Positions 1-6,695 of a stretch of DNA of 12,065 nucleotides are shown here, one piece after another. The notes under the pieces are model-generated. The model ran no database searches, was not told the DNA's origin, and saw nothing but the letters and a program-made list of their open reading frames with translations. Position 1 is the stretch's first letter. Each line of letters starts with the position of its first letter. Source of the DNA: Methylococcaceae bacterium UBA7658 (lineage in GTDB: Bacteria; Pseudomonadota; Gammaproteobacteria; Methylococcales; Methylomonadaceae); assembly GCA_002483425.1 (NCBI GenBank), contig DLHW01000024.1, forward strand, positions 1 to 12,065, given 5' to 3'. Both the position numbers and the translations under genes were made by a program.

Positions 1-118
1 TACAGAACCGCGAGCGGTAGCGAACTGGCCGTGGGTCGTTCCGGGAACTCGCACGAGTTCTCAGTGGCACGGACGGAGTCTCGAGTCAATCTGACCCAAC
101 AACCTATAGCGCGGTGGC
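1..118. other. GC-rich flank, no gene seen
   Basis: No reading frame, tRNA or clear promoter is visible on either strand downstream of mpl. By hand count of the first two lines the stretch is about 60% G+C, like the C-terminal third of mpl and unlike the DNA from about 530 onward. It therefore seems to belong to the same compositional block as the mpl 3' end. It contains one short palindrome (45-60), listed separately. Confidence 0.6.
45..60. repeat. 16-bp inverted repeat
   Basis: GAACTCG at 45-51 is the exact reverse complement of CGAGTTC at 54-60, with two bases (CA) between. There is no T-run, so it is not a typical intrinsic terminator, and the 2-base loop favours a dimeric protein-binding site over an RNA hairpin. 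No regulator can be named. Confidence 0.45.
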
Positions 119-1507
119 TTACCCGCCGATCGACTTCATCAACTTCTCGTGGATGCCGTCGAATCCGCCGTTCGACATGACCACAACCGTATCACCGGCG
201 TGGAGGCGCGGTCCGAGATGCCAGACGATCTCGTCGGCCGTCGGGATGAAGATGGCCTCGGTTCCACGCTCACGTATGGCCCCGACAAGCTCGTCGGTCG
301 ACAGGCGATCCTGCTCGGCGAAGCGCGAAGGATCGAACAGATCCGCGATGACGGCGATGTCCGCGTCGACGAAGGCGGAAGCGTAGTCGTGCTGGAAAAC
401 GCGCTGACGGCTCGTCAGCGAACGCGGCTCGTAGATCGCGATGAGCCGGTCGTCCGGGTACCTCAGCCGAAGCGCCTGCAGAGTCTCGCGCACGGCGGTC
501 GGGTGATGGGCGAAGTCGTCGTATAAGGTTACGCCGTTGATTTTAGCGATGACTTCCATACGCCGTTTGACGTTTTTAAATGCGGCTAACGCCTCAATTG
601 CTGCACTCGGTTTTATGCCGATATGTTTAGCAGCAACAATTGCAGACATCGCATTGTAGACATTATGGTCGCCGGTTAATGCCCAATCGACCATGCCTTG
701 TTCCTGGCCTTCAAAGCAAACTTTGAATTGGCTGCCGTCGATTTTCACCAGCTCGGCATTCCATTGTGAATCCCCGTTAATCGAAGTTCTTGATACTGGC
801 GTCCAGCAACCCATCGCCAGGACATCATCGATATTAAGTTCACAAGCAGGGCTGATAATTAAGCCTTCCCCGGGAACAGTTCTAATCAGGTGGTGGAATT
901 GTTTTTTGATGGCGTCGAGGTCAGGGAATATGTCTGCGTGGTCGTATTCCAGGTTATTCAAAATCGCAGTGCGGGGACGATAATGCACGAATTTCGAGCG
1001 TTTATCGAAAAAGGCCGAATCGTATTCGTCCGCTTCAATCACAAAAAAATCCGATTCGCCCAAACGGGCTGAAATACCGAAATTCATCGGTATCCCGCCG
1101 ACCAGGAAGCCCGGCTTAAAGCCTTGATGTTCCAGTATCCAGCTCAACATGCTGGTGGTTGTGGTTTTGCCGTGCGTGCCTGCAACACCTAACACCCATT
1201 TGTTTTGTAAGACAGCTTCGGAAAGCCATTGTGGACCGGATACATAGCGGATGCCTTGGTTGAGCACCGCTTCGACTTCCGCATTACCGCGCGATAATGC
1301 ATTACCGATAATGACCAAATCGGGTTTTACAGCTAGGTTTTCCGCTTTATAGCCTTCCATCAACTTGATGCCCTGTTCTTCCAGTTGGGTACTCATGGGC
1401 GGATAAACATTCTGGTCGGAACCCGAAACTTGATAGCCCAGTTCCCGCGCAATCAGCGCAAGACCGCCCATAAAAGTGCCGCAAATACCAAGAATATGAA
1501 TATGCAA
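119..1507 (-). CDS. mpl: UDP-N-acetylmuramate:L-alanyl-gamma-D-glutamyl-meso-diaminopimelate ligase, apparently chimeric
   Basis: Mpl is a cytoplasmic Mur-ligase-family enzyme that joins recycled murein tripeptide (L-Ala-gamma-D-Glu-meso-Dap) to UDP-MurNAc with ATP, so it belongs to cell-wall recycling. The 462-residue protein has the MHIHILGICGTFMGG N-terminus, the ATP loop GTHGKTTT (110-117), EADEYD (158-163), NNLEYDHADIF (184-194), YDDFAHHPTA (329-338) and VMSNGGFDGIHEKL near the end. Length is normal for the family. The start is TTG at 1507, supported by AAAGGA at 1516-1521 eight bases upstream and by alignment with the usual N-terminus. Oddity: residues 1 to about 328 resemble enterobacterial-type Mpl and use mixed third bases. 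From about residue 329 on, roughly 80% of codons end in G or C, and EPRSLTSRQRVF replaces the gammaproteobacterial EPRSNTMKMG type. The frame stays open across the join. It may be an assembly chimera or a recombinant gene. Confidence 0.93.
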   Translation of the reverse strand: MHIHILGICGTFMGGLALIARELGYQVSGSDQNVYPPMSTQLEEQGIKLMEGYKAENLAVKPDLVIIGNALSRGNAEVEAVLNQGIRYVSGPQWLSEAVLQNKWVLGVAGTHGKTTTTSMLSWILEHQGFKPGFLVGGIPMNFGISARLGESDFFVIEADEYDSAFFDKRSKFVHYRPRTAILNNLEYDHADIFPDLDAIKKQFHHLIRTVPGEGLIISPACELNIDDVLAMGCWTPVSRTSINGDSQWNAELVKIDGSQFKVCFEGQEQGMVDWALTGDHNVYNAMSAIVAAKHIGIKPSAAIEALAAFKNVKRRMEVIAKINGVTLYDDFAHHPTAVRETLQALRLRYPDDRLIAIYEPRSLTSRQRVFQHDYASAFVDADIAVIADLFDPSRFAEQDRLSTDELVGAIRERGTEAIFIPTADEIVWHLGPRLHAGDTVVVMSNGGFDGIHEKLMKSIGG

Positions 1508-1604
1508 TGTCTTAATCCTTTGTTTATTAAAGTTAGTGAATTATTTTTGACACATTTTGCGATAAAATGCCAAGTAGATAATGAACACCTTATATGATCC
1601 GATA

Positions 1605-1982
1605 ATGCCAGAAAAAAACAAAATATTAGTTGAAGCAATCCCCCATTTCATCGAGGCGCAATCCTCACCTGACGAGAGCCGCTATGTATTTGCTTACACC
1701 ATCACCATTACCAACGTCGGAATAGTGGCTGCGAAATTGTTGAACCGGCATTGGCTGATTACCGATTCCAACGGCAAAATCCAAGAAGTCCGCGGCGAAG
1801 GTGTGATCGGCGAGCAGCCTTATTTGAAACCCGGTGAATCCTTCCGCTACACCAGCGGCGCCATGCTGGAAACCCCGGTCGGTACCATGCAGGGCCAATA
1901 CACCATGATTTCTGACGAAGGCGTTAATTTTAATGCGCCGATACCCAAATTCACCTTATCCATCCCAAGAACCCTGCATTAA
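1605..1982 (+). CDS. apaG: ApaG protein (Co2+/Mg2+ efflux-associated protein family)
   Basis: ApaG is a small single-domain beta-sandwich protein (DUF525 family) that usually lies beside apaH. Its biochemical role is not settled; Salmonella CorD, linked to Co2+ resistance and Mg2+ efflux, is a homologue. The hallmarks are visible: IEAQSSPDESRYVFAYTITI, RHWLITDSNGK, the glycine-rich GEGVIGEQP, FRYTSGAMLETPVGTMQGQY and a closing PIPKFTLSIP. I start it at the ATG at 1605, giving 125 residues, the same length as the E. coli protein. An in-frame ATG at 1581 would add eight residues with no homology. Neither has a convincing Shine-Dalgarno. apaH follows 59 bases downstream on the same strand, so the two are probably co-transcribed. 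mpl is divergent. Confidence 0.93.
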   Translation: MPEKNKILVEAIPHFIEAQSSPDESRYVFAYTITITNVGIVAAKLLNRHWLITDSNGKIQEVRGEGVIGEQPYLKPGESFRYTSGAMLETPVGTMQGQYTMISDEGVNFNAPIPKFTLSIPRTLH

Positions 1983-2041
1983 TCAGGCAAATGCGCTTTC
2001 GAACATTTTTATTTCGTTAATAGCCCCGAGAGAAACGCCTA

Positions 2042-2848
2042 ATGTCGATATATGCAATCGGCGACGTTCAGGGCTGCTACGAACCCTTGCAACGGCTGCT
2101 CGAAGCGATTCAATTCGACCCCCGGCGCGATCAGTTATGGTTTGCCGGCGATCTGGTTAACCGGGGACCCGATTCCCTCGAAACCTTACGCTTCGTCAAA
2201 TCTCTAGGTGACGCCGCAATTACTGTGCTGGGCAATCACGACTTACACCTTCTGGCTGCGGCCAATAAACCGGTCTCGGTCAATTCCAAAAAAGCGTTGG
2301 ACCAAGTTTTAACCGCACCCGATCGCATCGATCTGATCGAATGGCTGCGGCACAGACCATTACTTCACAACGATAGCGGGTTTTGTTTGATTCATGCCGG
2401 ATTAGCCCCGCAATGGGATTTCGAACAAGCCAAGCAGATGGCGCGGGAGGTCGAACAGGCTTTACAAGGATATCATTACCCGAGTGTGCTAAAAGCCATG
2501 TACGGCGATACGCCAAACCTCTGGTCGCCGGATTTAAGTGGAATGGCCCGCTTGCGCTTTATCATCAATTGTTTTACCCGTATGCGCTATTGCAGCAAAG
2601 ACGGACGGCTGGATTTCGACCATAACGGACCGCCCGGATCGCAGCCCAGACACCTCGTGCCTTGGTTTCAAGCGCCGGAGCGCAAAAGCGAAGTGATAAA
2701 AATCGTCTTCGGCCATTGGTCGAGCCTAGGTTTTTACGCGGGCGATAATTGCTATGGAATTGACACCGGATGTCTTTGGGGCGGGCAGTTGACGGCGTTA
2801 AAACTAGCAGAACAAATGCCGCGATTTAGTGTTGACTGTATGGCTTAG
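2042..2848 (+). CDS. apaH: Bis(5'-nucleosyl)-tetraphosphatase, symmetrical (Ap4A hydrolase)
   Basis: ApaH splits diadenosine tetraphosphate into two ADP and can also remove Np4 caps from RNA. It is a cytoplasmic metallophosphatase of the PPP fold. The metal-site motifs are in order: GDVQGCY (7-13), GDLVNRGP (36-43) and GNHDLH (64-69), with FGHWSS and DTGCLWGGQL towards the C-terminus. The Q in the first motif, where E. coli has H, is common in this family, so it is not a defect. The 268 residues are slightly shorter than the 280 of E. coli, mainly at the C-terminal tail. The start at 2042 has a weak purine-rich GAGAG about nine bases upstream. It forms a likely operon with apaG. No clear intrinsic terminator follows. 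Confidence 0.95.
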   Translation: MSIYAIGDVQGCYEPLQRLLEAIQFDPRRDQLWFAGDLVNRGPDSLETLRFVKSLGDAAITVLGNHDLHLLAAANKPVSVNSKKALDQVLTAPDRIDLIEWLRHRPLLHNDSGFCLIHAGLAPQWDFEQAKQMAREVEQALQGYHYPSVLKAMYGDTPNLWSPDLSGMARLRFIINCFTRMRYCSKDGRLDFDHNGPPGSQPRHLVPWFQAPERKSEVIKIVFGHWSSLGFYAGDNCYGIDTGCLWGGQLTALKLAEQMPRFSVDCMA

Positions 2849-3015
2849 CAGACTACTAATAACCTGAAAATAAGACTTCATTGCGCCGTTACGAGTGAGC
2901 GGCTTGATCTAGTGAAGGTTAATTTCTAAATCCGGTTAAATCAATCGTCATTTTTCCATGTAGGCTACGGCTTTAACCGCCTAAGTTAAGGTTATTTTTC
3001 ACAAATCGATTTTAG
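2849..3015. other. Convergent intergenic region, no strong signal
   Basis: This lies between the ends of apaH (+) and a small minus-strand gene. I see only a weak 5-bp pairing (TAACC near 2974 with GGTTA near 2990) and a repeated TCGATTTT at the right edge, one copy of which overlaps the downstream stop codon. No T-run terminator and no RNA gene were recognised. Confidence 0.4.
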
Positions 3016-3282
3016 TTAGTCGATTTTGGCCTTAAGAAGAGCATAGTTGTTGCTCTTCAAAAGCAACAGTAGCAACTCAAATTCCTGATCTAAAGTATTG
3101 GCAGGCATATCGCAACCGGCACGGCGATACCAATAACGGGCATTCGATAAATCGCCTTCGATCCGGTGCAAATAGCCGTGAATCCGGTAAGAGAACGGGT
3201 CTGAACAGTCTTGAATCAGACGGTGCGCAACATCCCACTTGTTTCTTTCGATTTGTTCCAGCGCTTGTTGGTGAATATTCAT
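3016..3282 (-). CDS. Small conserved hypothetical protein, helical
   Basis: This encodes an 88-residue soluble protein with no signal peptide or membrane segment. The central motif HRIEGDLSNARYWYRRAG resembles a small protein I recall being widespread in proteobacteria with the pattern EGD..NARYWYRRAG. The alternating helical pattern (ALEQIERNKWDVAHRLIQ, then the motif above) is reminiscent of a single TPR-like helical hairpin. Function is unknown. It lies directly downstream of glnA on the same strand, with the glnA terminator between them and the T-run ending about five bases before its ATG. No Shine-Dalgarno is seen, so expression may depend on read-through past the terminator or on an unusual leader. 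Confidence 0.75.
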   Translation of the reverse strand: MNIHQQALEQIERNKWDVAHRLIQDCSDPFSYRIHGYLHRIEGDLSNARYWYRRAGCDMPANTLDQEFELLLLLLKSNNYALLKAKID

Positions 3283-3287
3283 CGTTT

Positions 3288-3321
3288 AAAAAAACCCCGC
3301 CGCTTTCGCGCACGGGGTTTT
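3288..3321 (-). terminator. Intrinsic terminator of glnA
   Basis: Arms AAAACCCCG (3291-3299) and CGGGGTTTT (3313-3321) form a 9-bp stem. Read on the minus strand, the stem is followed by a run of seven T (complement of 3288-3294). It lies 28 bases after the glnA stop. The plus-strand side also ends in TTTT, so it may act weakly in both directions. Confidence 0.85.
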
Positions 3322-3349
3322 CATAGGTTTTACGGCTTTATTGTTATTT

Positions 3350-4759
3350 TTATAAGCTGTAATACATATCGTATTCGACCGGATGGGTACTCATACGCAG
3401 ACGGGTGACTTCGGCCATTTTGAGATCGATGTAGCCGTCGATAGCGTCGTTGGTGAATACGCCGCCACGGGTCAAAAAGTCGCGGTCTTTATCCAATGCT
3501 TCCAACGCTTGGTCGAAAGCGTGGCAAACTTGCGGAATCAATTTTTCTTCTTCCGGCGGCAAGTCATACAAATCTTTATCCATCGCTTCGCCCGGATGAA
3601 TTTTGTTTTGGATGCCGTCTAAGCCCGCCATCATCATCGCTGCGAACGCCAAATAAGGGTTTGCGGTTGAGTCAGGGAAACGCACTTCAATCCGGCGGCC
3701 TTTGGGGTTGCTGATGAAAGGAATACGGATGGAAGCCGAACGGTTGCGGGCTGAGTAAGCCAGCATAACCGGCGCTTCAAAACCTGGCACCAGACGTTTG
3801 TAGCTGTTGGTTGAGGCATTGGTGAACGCGTTCAAGGCGCGGGCGTGTTTGATGATGCCGCCGATGTAGTACAACGCCGTTTCGGATAAACCGCCGTACA
3901 ATTCGCCGGTAAACAGATTTTTTCCGTCTTTTGCCAGCGATTGATGCACGTGCATACCGTTTCCGTTATCGCCGACCAGCGGTTTTGGCATAAAGGTAGC
4001 GGTTTTGCCGTAAGCGTGGGCAATGTTGGCGACGACGTATTTCAGAGTCAACACTTCGTCGGCTTTTTTTACCAAGGTATTGAATTTGACGCCGATTTCG
4101 CACTGACCGGCGGTCGCTACTTCGTGGTGGTGAACTTCGACTGGCAAGCCCATTTCTTCCAAAGTCGAACACATGGCGGAACGCATGTCTTGTAAAGAAT
4201 CGACCGGCGGAACGGGGAAGTAGCCGCCTTTGATGCCGGGACGATGACCGATGTTACCGTCGGGATAGACTTTTTCCGAGTTCCAACCGGCTTCTTCGGA
4301 ATCCACTTTGTAGAATGAACCGCTCATGTCTGTACCCCAACGCACGTCGTCGAACACGAAAAATTCGTTTTCAGGCCCGAAAAAAGCGGTATCGGCCAAA
4401 CCGGTCGACTTAAGATAGGCTTCCGCGCGTTTTGCAATAGAGCGCGGATCGCGTTCGTAACCTTGCATGTTTTTCGGCTCGATAATGTCGCAACGCAAGA
4501 TTAAAGTTTTTTCGTCGTAGAAGGGATCCATCACGGCGGTTGATGCTTCCGGCATCAGAATCATGTCGGATTCGTTGATATGTTTCCAGCCGGCAATTGA
4601 CGAACCGTCGAACATTTTACCGGATTCAAAAGTATCTTCGTCGATAGCGCTGGCTGGGAAAGTCACATGCTGTTCTTTACCGCGGGTATCGCAGAAACGA
4701 AAATCGACGTATTTCACGTCGTTTTCCTTCATCATTTTTATCACATTTGCTGCTGACAT
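3350..4759 (-). CDS. glnA: Glutamine synthetase, type I (GSI-beta)
   Basis: This is the ATP-dependent ligase that makes glutamine from glutamate and ammonium, the entry point of nitrogen assimilation in the cytoplasm as a dodecamer. It has 469 residues, the same as E. coli GlnA. Signatures include the beta-grasp region with KMFDGSSIAGW, GPENEFFVFD (metal/glutamate site), HHHEVATAGQCEIG, the ATP-site region NGNGMHVHQSL, RLVPGFEAPV, RNRSASIRIP and the C-terminal EVRFPDSTANPYLAF. Tyr398 (counting Met) in the DLYDLPPEE motif is the adenylylation site of the GSI-beta class, so activity is probably controlled by GlnE and PII. The start has GGAG (complement of 4770-4773) ten bases upstream. Two NtrC-type sites lie roughly 160-190 bases upstream of the start, shared with the divergent porin. 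A terminator follows at 3288-3321. Confidence 0.98.
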   Translation of the reverse strand: MSAANVIKMMKENDVKYVDFRFCDTRGKEQHVTFPASAIDEDTFESGKMFDGSSIAGWKHINESDMILMPEASTAVMDPFYDEKTLILRCDIIEPKNMQGYERDPRSIAKRAEAYLKSTGLADTAFFGPENEFFVFDDVRWGTDMSGSFYKVDSEEAGWNSEKVYPDGNIGHRPGIKGGYFPVPPVDSLQDMRSAMCSTLEEMGLPVEVHHHEVATAGQCEIGVKFNTLVKKADEVLTLKYVVANIAHAYGKTATFMPKPLVGDNGNGMHVHQSLAKDGKNLFTGELYGGLSETALYYIGGIIKHARALNAFTNASTNSYKRLVPGFEAPVMLAYSARNRSASIRIPFISNPKGRRIEVRFPDSTANPYLAFAAMMMAGLDGIQNKIHPGEAMDKDLYDLPPEEEKLIPQVCHAFDQALEALDKDRDFLTRGGVFTNDAIDGYIDLKMAEVTRLRMSTHPVEYDMYYSL

Positions 4760-4818
4760 TGTTTATTAACTCCAAGGTTTTTTTTATACGTAAGGGTCTT
4801 TAAGTTTTTTTGCTAAAC

Positions 4819-4827
4819 CTTATAACA
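4819..4827 (-). promoter_or_regulatory. Possible extended -10 element for glnA
   Basis: Reading the minus strand, TGTTATAAG forms TGn plus a TATAAT-like hexamer, about 60 bases before the glnA ATG. No good -35 is visible and I could not find a GG-N10-GC sigma-54 element for glnA here. If transcription starts near 4812, the two NtrC sites fall near -106 and -137, close to the positions in the E. coli glnA enhancer. This is a weak call. Confidence 0.25.
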
Positions 4828-4907
4828 ATACCATTTTTTTTTATGACTTAGCCACAAAAAAAACAGTTATTTAGGAAACTCCGATAGGTTTTTCCCAGGG
4901 CAGCTAT

Positions 4908-4928
4908 TTCACACCATATTGGTGCGAA
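4908..4928. promoter_or_regulatory. NtrC-type binding site 1 (glnA/porin enhancer)
   Basis: The core ACACCATATTGGTGC (4911-4925) differs at one base from the known NtrC pattern GCACCA-N3-TGGTGC. Its centre is at about 4918, 31 bp from site 2, which is about three helical turns and suits cooperative NtrC dimers. The estimated position is near -120 for the porin promoter. Confidence 0.7.
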
Positions 4929-4940
4929 TATTTTTCCGTT

Positions 4941-4957
4941 TGCACTATATTTGTGCG
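4941..4957. promoter_or_regulatory. NtrC-type binding site 2 (glnA/porin enhancer)
   Basis: GCAC at 4942-4945 and GTGC at 4953-4956 are separated by seven A/T bases, matching the GCAC-N7-GTGC skeleton of NtrC sites. The inner bases are less symmetric than in site 1. The centre is at about 4949, near -89 for the porin promoter. Confidence 0.65.
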
Positions 4958-5011
4958 CTTTGTTTTGGTGTAATTGTTGTAAAAGCCCACTAAATGTCAC
5001 TTTAAAACAAC

Positions 5012-5027
5012 TGGCATGTAAAGTGCT
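5012..5027 (+). promoter_or_regulatory. Sigma-54 promoter for the porin gene
   Basis: TGGCATGTAAAGTGCT has GG and GC separated by exactly ten bases and matches the sigma-54 consensus TGGCAYR-N4-TTGCW except for one base in the -12 box. The predicted start is near 5038, leaving a leader of about 36 bases that contains AGAGGA (5062-5067). An overlapping sigma-70-like pair, CTGGCA (5011-5016) and TACAAT (5033-5038) with a 16-bp spacer, is an alternative or second promoter. Confidence 0.65.
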
Positions 5028-5073
5028 TGCTGTACAATAGGGAAAATTTTTAGTAAACAACAGAGGAAAACCT

Positions 5074-6429
5074 ATGAAAAGTTACTCAAGAAAATACGGC
5101 TTTTTGATTAAGCCCCTCGTATTAACAGTGGCTGCGCTGCCAACCCTGTCTTACGCCGAAACCAAAGCATTAACCGAAGCCAGCACTCTGCTGGAAACCG
5201 TAGGCGATCCGAACGGCAGTGCATTCATGCAAAATAACGGTTTGAAAATCGGCGCATGGTTAAATACGGGCGTTACTTATAATGCGGCGAGTCCCGATAA
5301 TAATTTTAACGGCCCGGTCACGTTCGGTGATCGCGCCGAAGAACTGCAATTAAACCAATTGAATTTATATTTACAACGCGCCGTGGCAACCGAAGGCGAT
5401 CAATGGGATATCGGCGGGCGCGTCGATGTTATGTTCGGTTCCGACGCCATCTTTACCCAGGCCTACGGGGTTCCGGCGTATGATGTTAATACCGCTTTAG
5501 CCTTAAGAAGAAATCATTGGGATCTCAATCTATTAGGCGGCAGCGATAACCGTTTTTACGATATCGCCATTCCTCAAGCATACCTCGAAGCCTATATACC
5601 TATCGGTAACGGATTAAACGTTAAGGCGGGTCATTTTTATACACCGATTGGCTATGAAACCGTGCCAGCGCCGGACAACTTCTTTTATACGCATGCATAC
5701 ACGATGCAATACGGCGAACCGTTTACCCATACCGGTATCATGGCTAACTATGCGGTCGATAGCAACTGGTCCGTGATGGGCGGAGCCATCACCGGAAGCG
5801 CTACCGGCGGCTGGGATGGCGGCTGGGATAAACATCTGGGAAATTGGGCGGGATTGATGGGCGCCACCTGGACCAGCACCGACAAAAACTCCTCCGTCAA
5901 TGTTAGCGGCACCTATGGGGGGACGTCAGAACAAAGCTCGAATTCATGGGGAATGTACAGCATCGTTGCAAAACATAACATTACCGACAAAATGCATTTG
6001 ATGGTGCAGCATGACCACGGCTTTGCCGACGGCACTTATGATTTCGCAACCCTAACACCCAACGCCATCGATGCGGAGTGGTATGGTGTCAATACTCACT
6101 TGACCTATGATGTCATGGATAATTTAACAGCCGGCGTACGGGGCGAATGGTTTCGCGATCAAAACGGCTTCCGGGTTTGTTCGCCGGGCCGCGTAGCGGC
6201 AGCTACCTATGATGCCAACGGAATAACGGGAAGTTATGCGGCCGATTTTCTTTCAACCTGCTCCGCCGCCAGCTACTATGCCGTTACCGCCGGGGTAAAT
6301 TGGAAGCCGCTAAAGTGGCTGAATTTACGTCCTAATGTCCGCTACGATTGGGCGGATGGTGCGCGACCGTTCGGTAATAACAAACAAGATCAATTTTTGT
6401 TCTCAGCCGACATGACCTTATCATTTTAA
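5074..6429 (+). CDS. BBP2-type outer-membrane beta-barrel porin
   Basis: The protein has 451 residues. The first 28 form a signal peptide (positive MKSYSRKYG start, hydrophobic core, cleavage after SYA). The rest is rich in alternating aromatic/polar strands with Gly and Asn turns and ends in TLSF, a C-terminal Phe typical of barrels inserted by BAM. The overall pattern (GAWLNTGVTYN, LQLNQLNLYLQR, GGRVDVMFGSDA, KAGHFYTPIGYE, YGEPFTHTGI) fits the putative beta-barrel porin-2 (OmpL-like, BBP2) family. Cys369 and Cys396 probably form a loop disulfide. Start ATG has AGAGGA six bases upstream. It is divergent from glnA behind a sigma-54 promoter and two NtrC-type sites, so I infer induction under nitrogen limitation and uptake of a nitrogen source. 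The substrate cannot be read from sequence. A long 3' region and a strong terminator follow. Confidence 0.85.
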   Translation: MKSYSRKYGFLIKPLVLTVAALPTLSYAETKALTEASTLLETVGDPNGSAFMQNNGLKIGAWLNTGVTYNAASPDNNFNGPVTFGDRAEELQLNQLNLYLQRAVATEGDQWDIGGRVDVMFGSDAIFTQAYGVPAYDVNTALALRRNHWDLNLLGGSDNRFYDIAIPQAYLEAYIPIGNGLNVKAGHFYTPIGYETVPAPDNFFYTHAYTMQYGEPFTHTGIMANYAVDSNWSVMGGAITGSATGGWDGGWDKHLGNWAGLMGATWTSTDKNSSVNVSGTYGGTSEQSSNSWGMYSIVAKHNITDKMHLMVQHDHGFADGTYDFATLTPNAIDAEWYGVNTHLTYDVMDNLTAGVRGEWFRDQNGFRVCSPGRVAAATYDANGITGSYAADFLSTCSAASYYAVTAGVNWKPLKWLNLRPNVRYDWADGARPFGNNKQDQFLFSADMTLSF

Positions 6430-6592
6430 AGAGGGGGGGTGATGAATCATTTGATGTCTCTCGAATTCCGATAAGCTCGATATTTATGTCGAGCGAATAC
6501 GGAGGCCGGTCGAAGAATTTCATCAGAGCTTCGGTAAGCAGTCTAAGTTATAGACTCAAGGTTAAAAAAATGCGCCTTCGGGCGCATTTTTT
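6430..6592 (+). other. Structured 3' region of the porin transcript, possible 3'-UTR-derived small RNA
   Basis: There are about 136 bases between the porin stop and the terminator stem, long for a bacterial 3' UTR. It starts with a run of seven G, then has a hairpin with GCTCGA (6475-6480) pairing TCGAGC (6489-6494), extended by TCCG (6467-6470) with CGGA (6500-6503). A smaller pairing CGAAG (6511-6515) with CTTCG (6529-6533) follows, then the terminator. No reading frame is convincing. The layout would suit an RNA processed from the mRNA, but that is inference only. Confidence 0.3.
6566..6592 (+). terminator. Strong intrinsic terminator, bidirectional
   Basis: AAAAATGCGCC (6566-6576) pairs with GGCGCATTTTT (6581-6591) around a TTCG tetraloop, followed by T. 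A-rich sequence to the left gives a T-run on the minus strand too. It can serve the porin (+) and the convergent small gene ending at 6696 (-). Confidence 0.92.
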
Positions 6593-6695
6593 ATGTGCTA
6601 TATCAAAATAATCAGGTGCCTGTTTTTTGCTATAGCATCACAGCGGTAACGAACGATTCTAATTGCGCCTGCTCAATCTAAACGGCGATTTAAAT

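Noticed and set aside
149..526. Open frame on the plus strand antisense to the GC-rich end of mpl
   Set aside because: Long antisense frames are expected in GC-rich coding DNA. The product shows no family features, whereas mpl is clear on the other strand.
1547..1582. TTGACA (1547-1552) as a -35 element for apaG
   Set aside because: No -10-like hexamer occurs at 16-18 bp. The GATAAA and GATAAT candidates are at the wrong spacing.
4924..4938. Minus-strand GG-N10-GC match that could be a sigma-54 promoter for glnA
   Set aside because: It overlaps the NtrC-type site, the bases around GG do not match TGGCAC, and it is too far from glnA relative to the enhancer.
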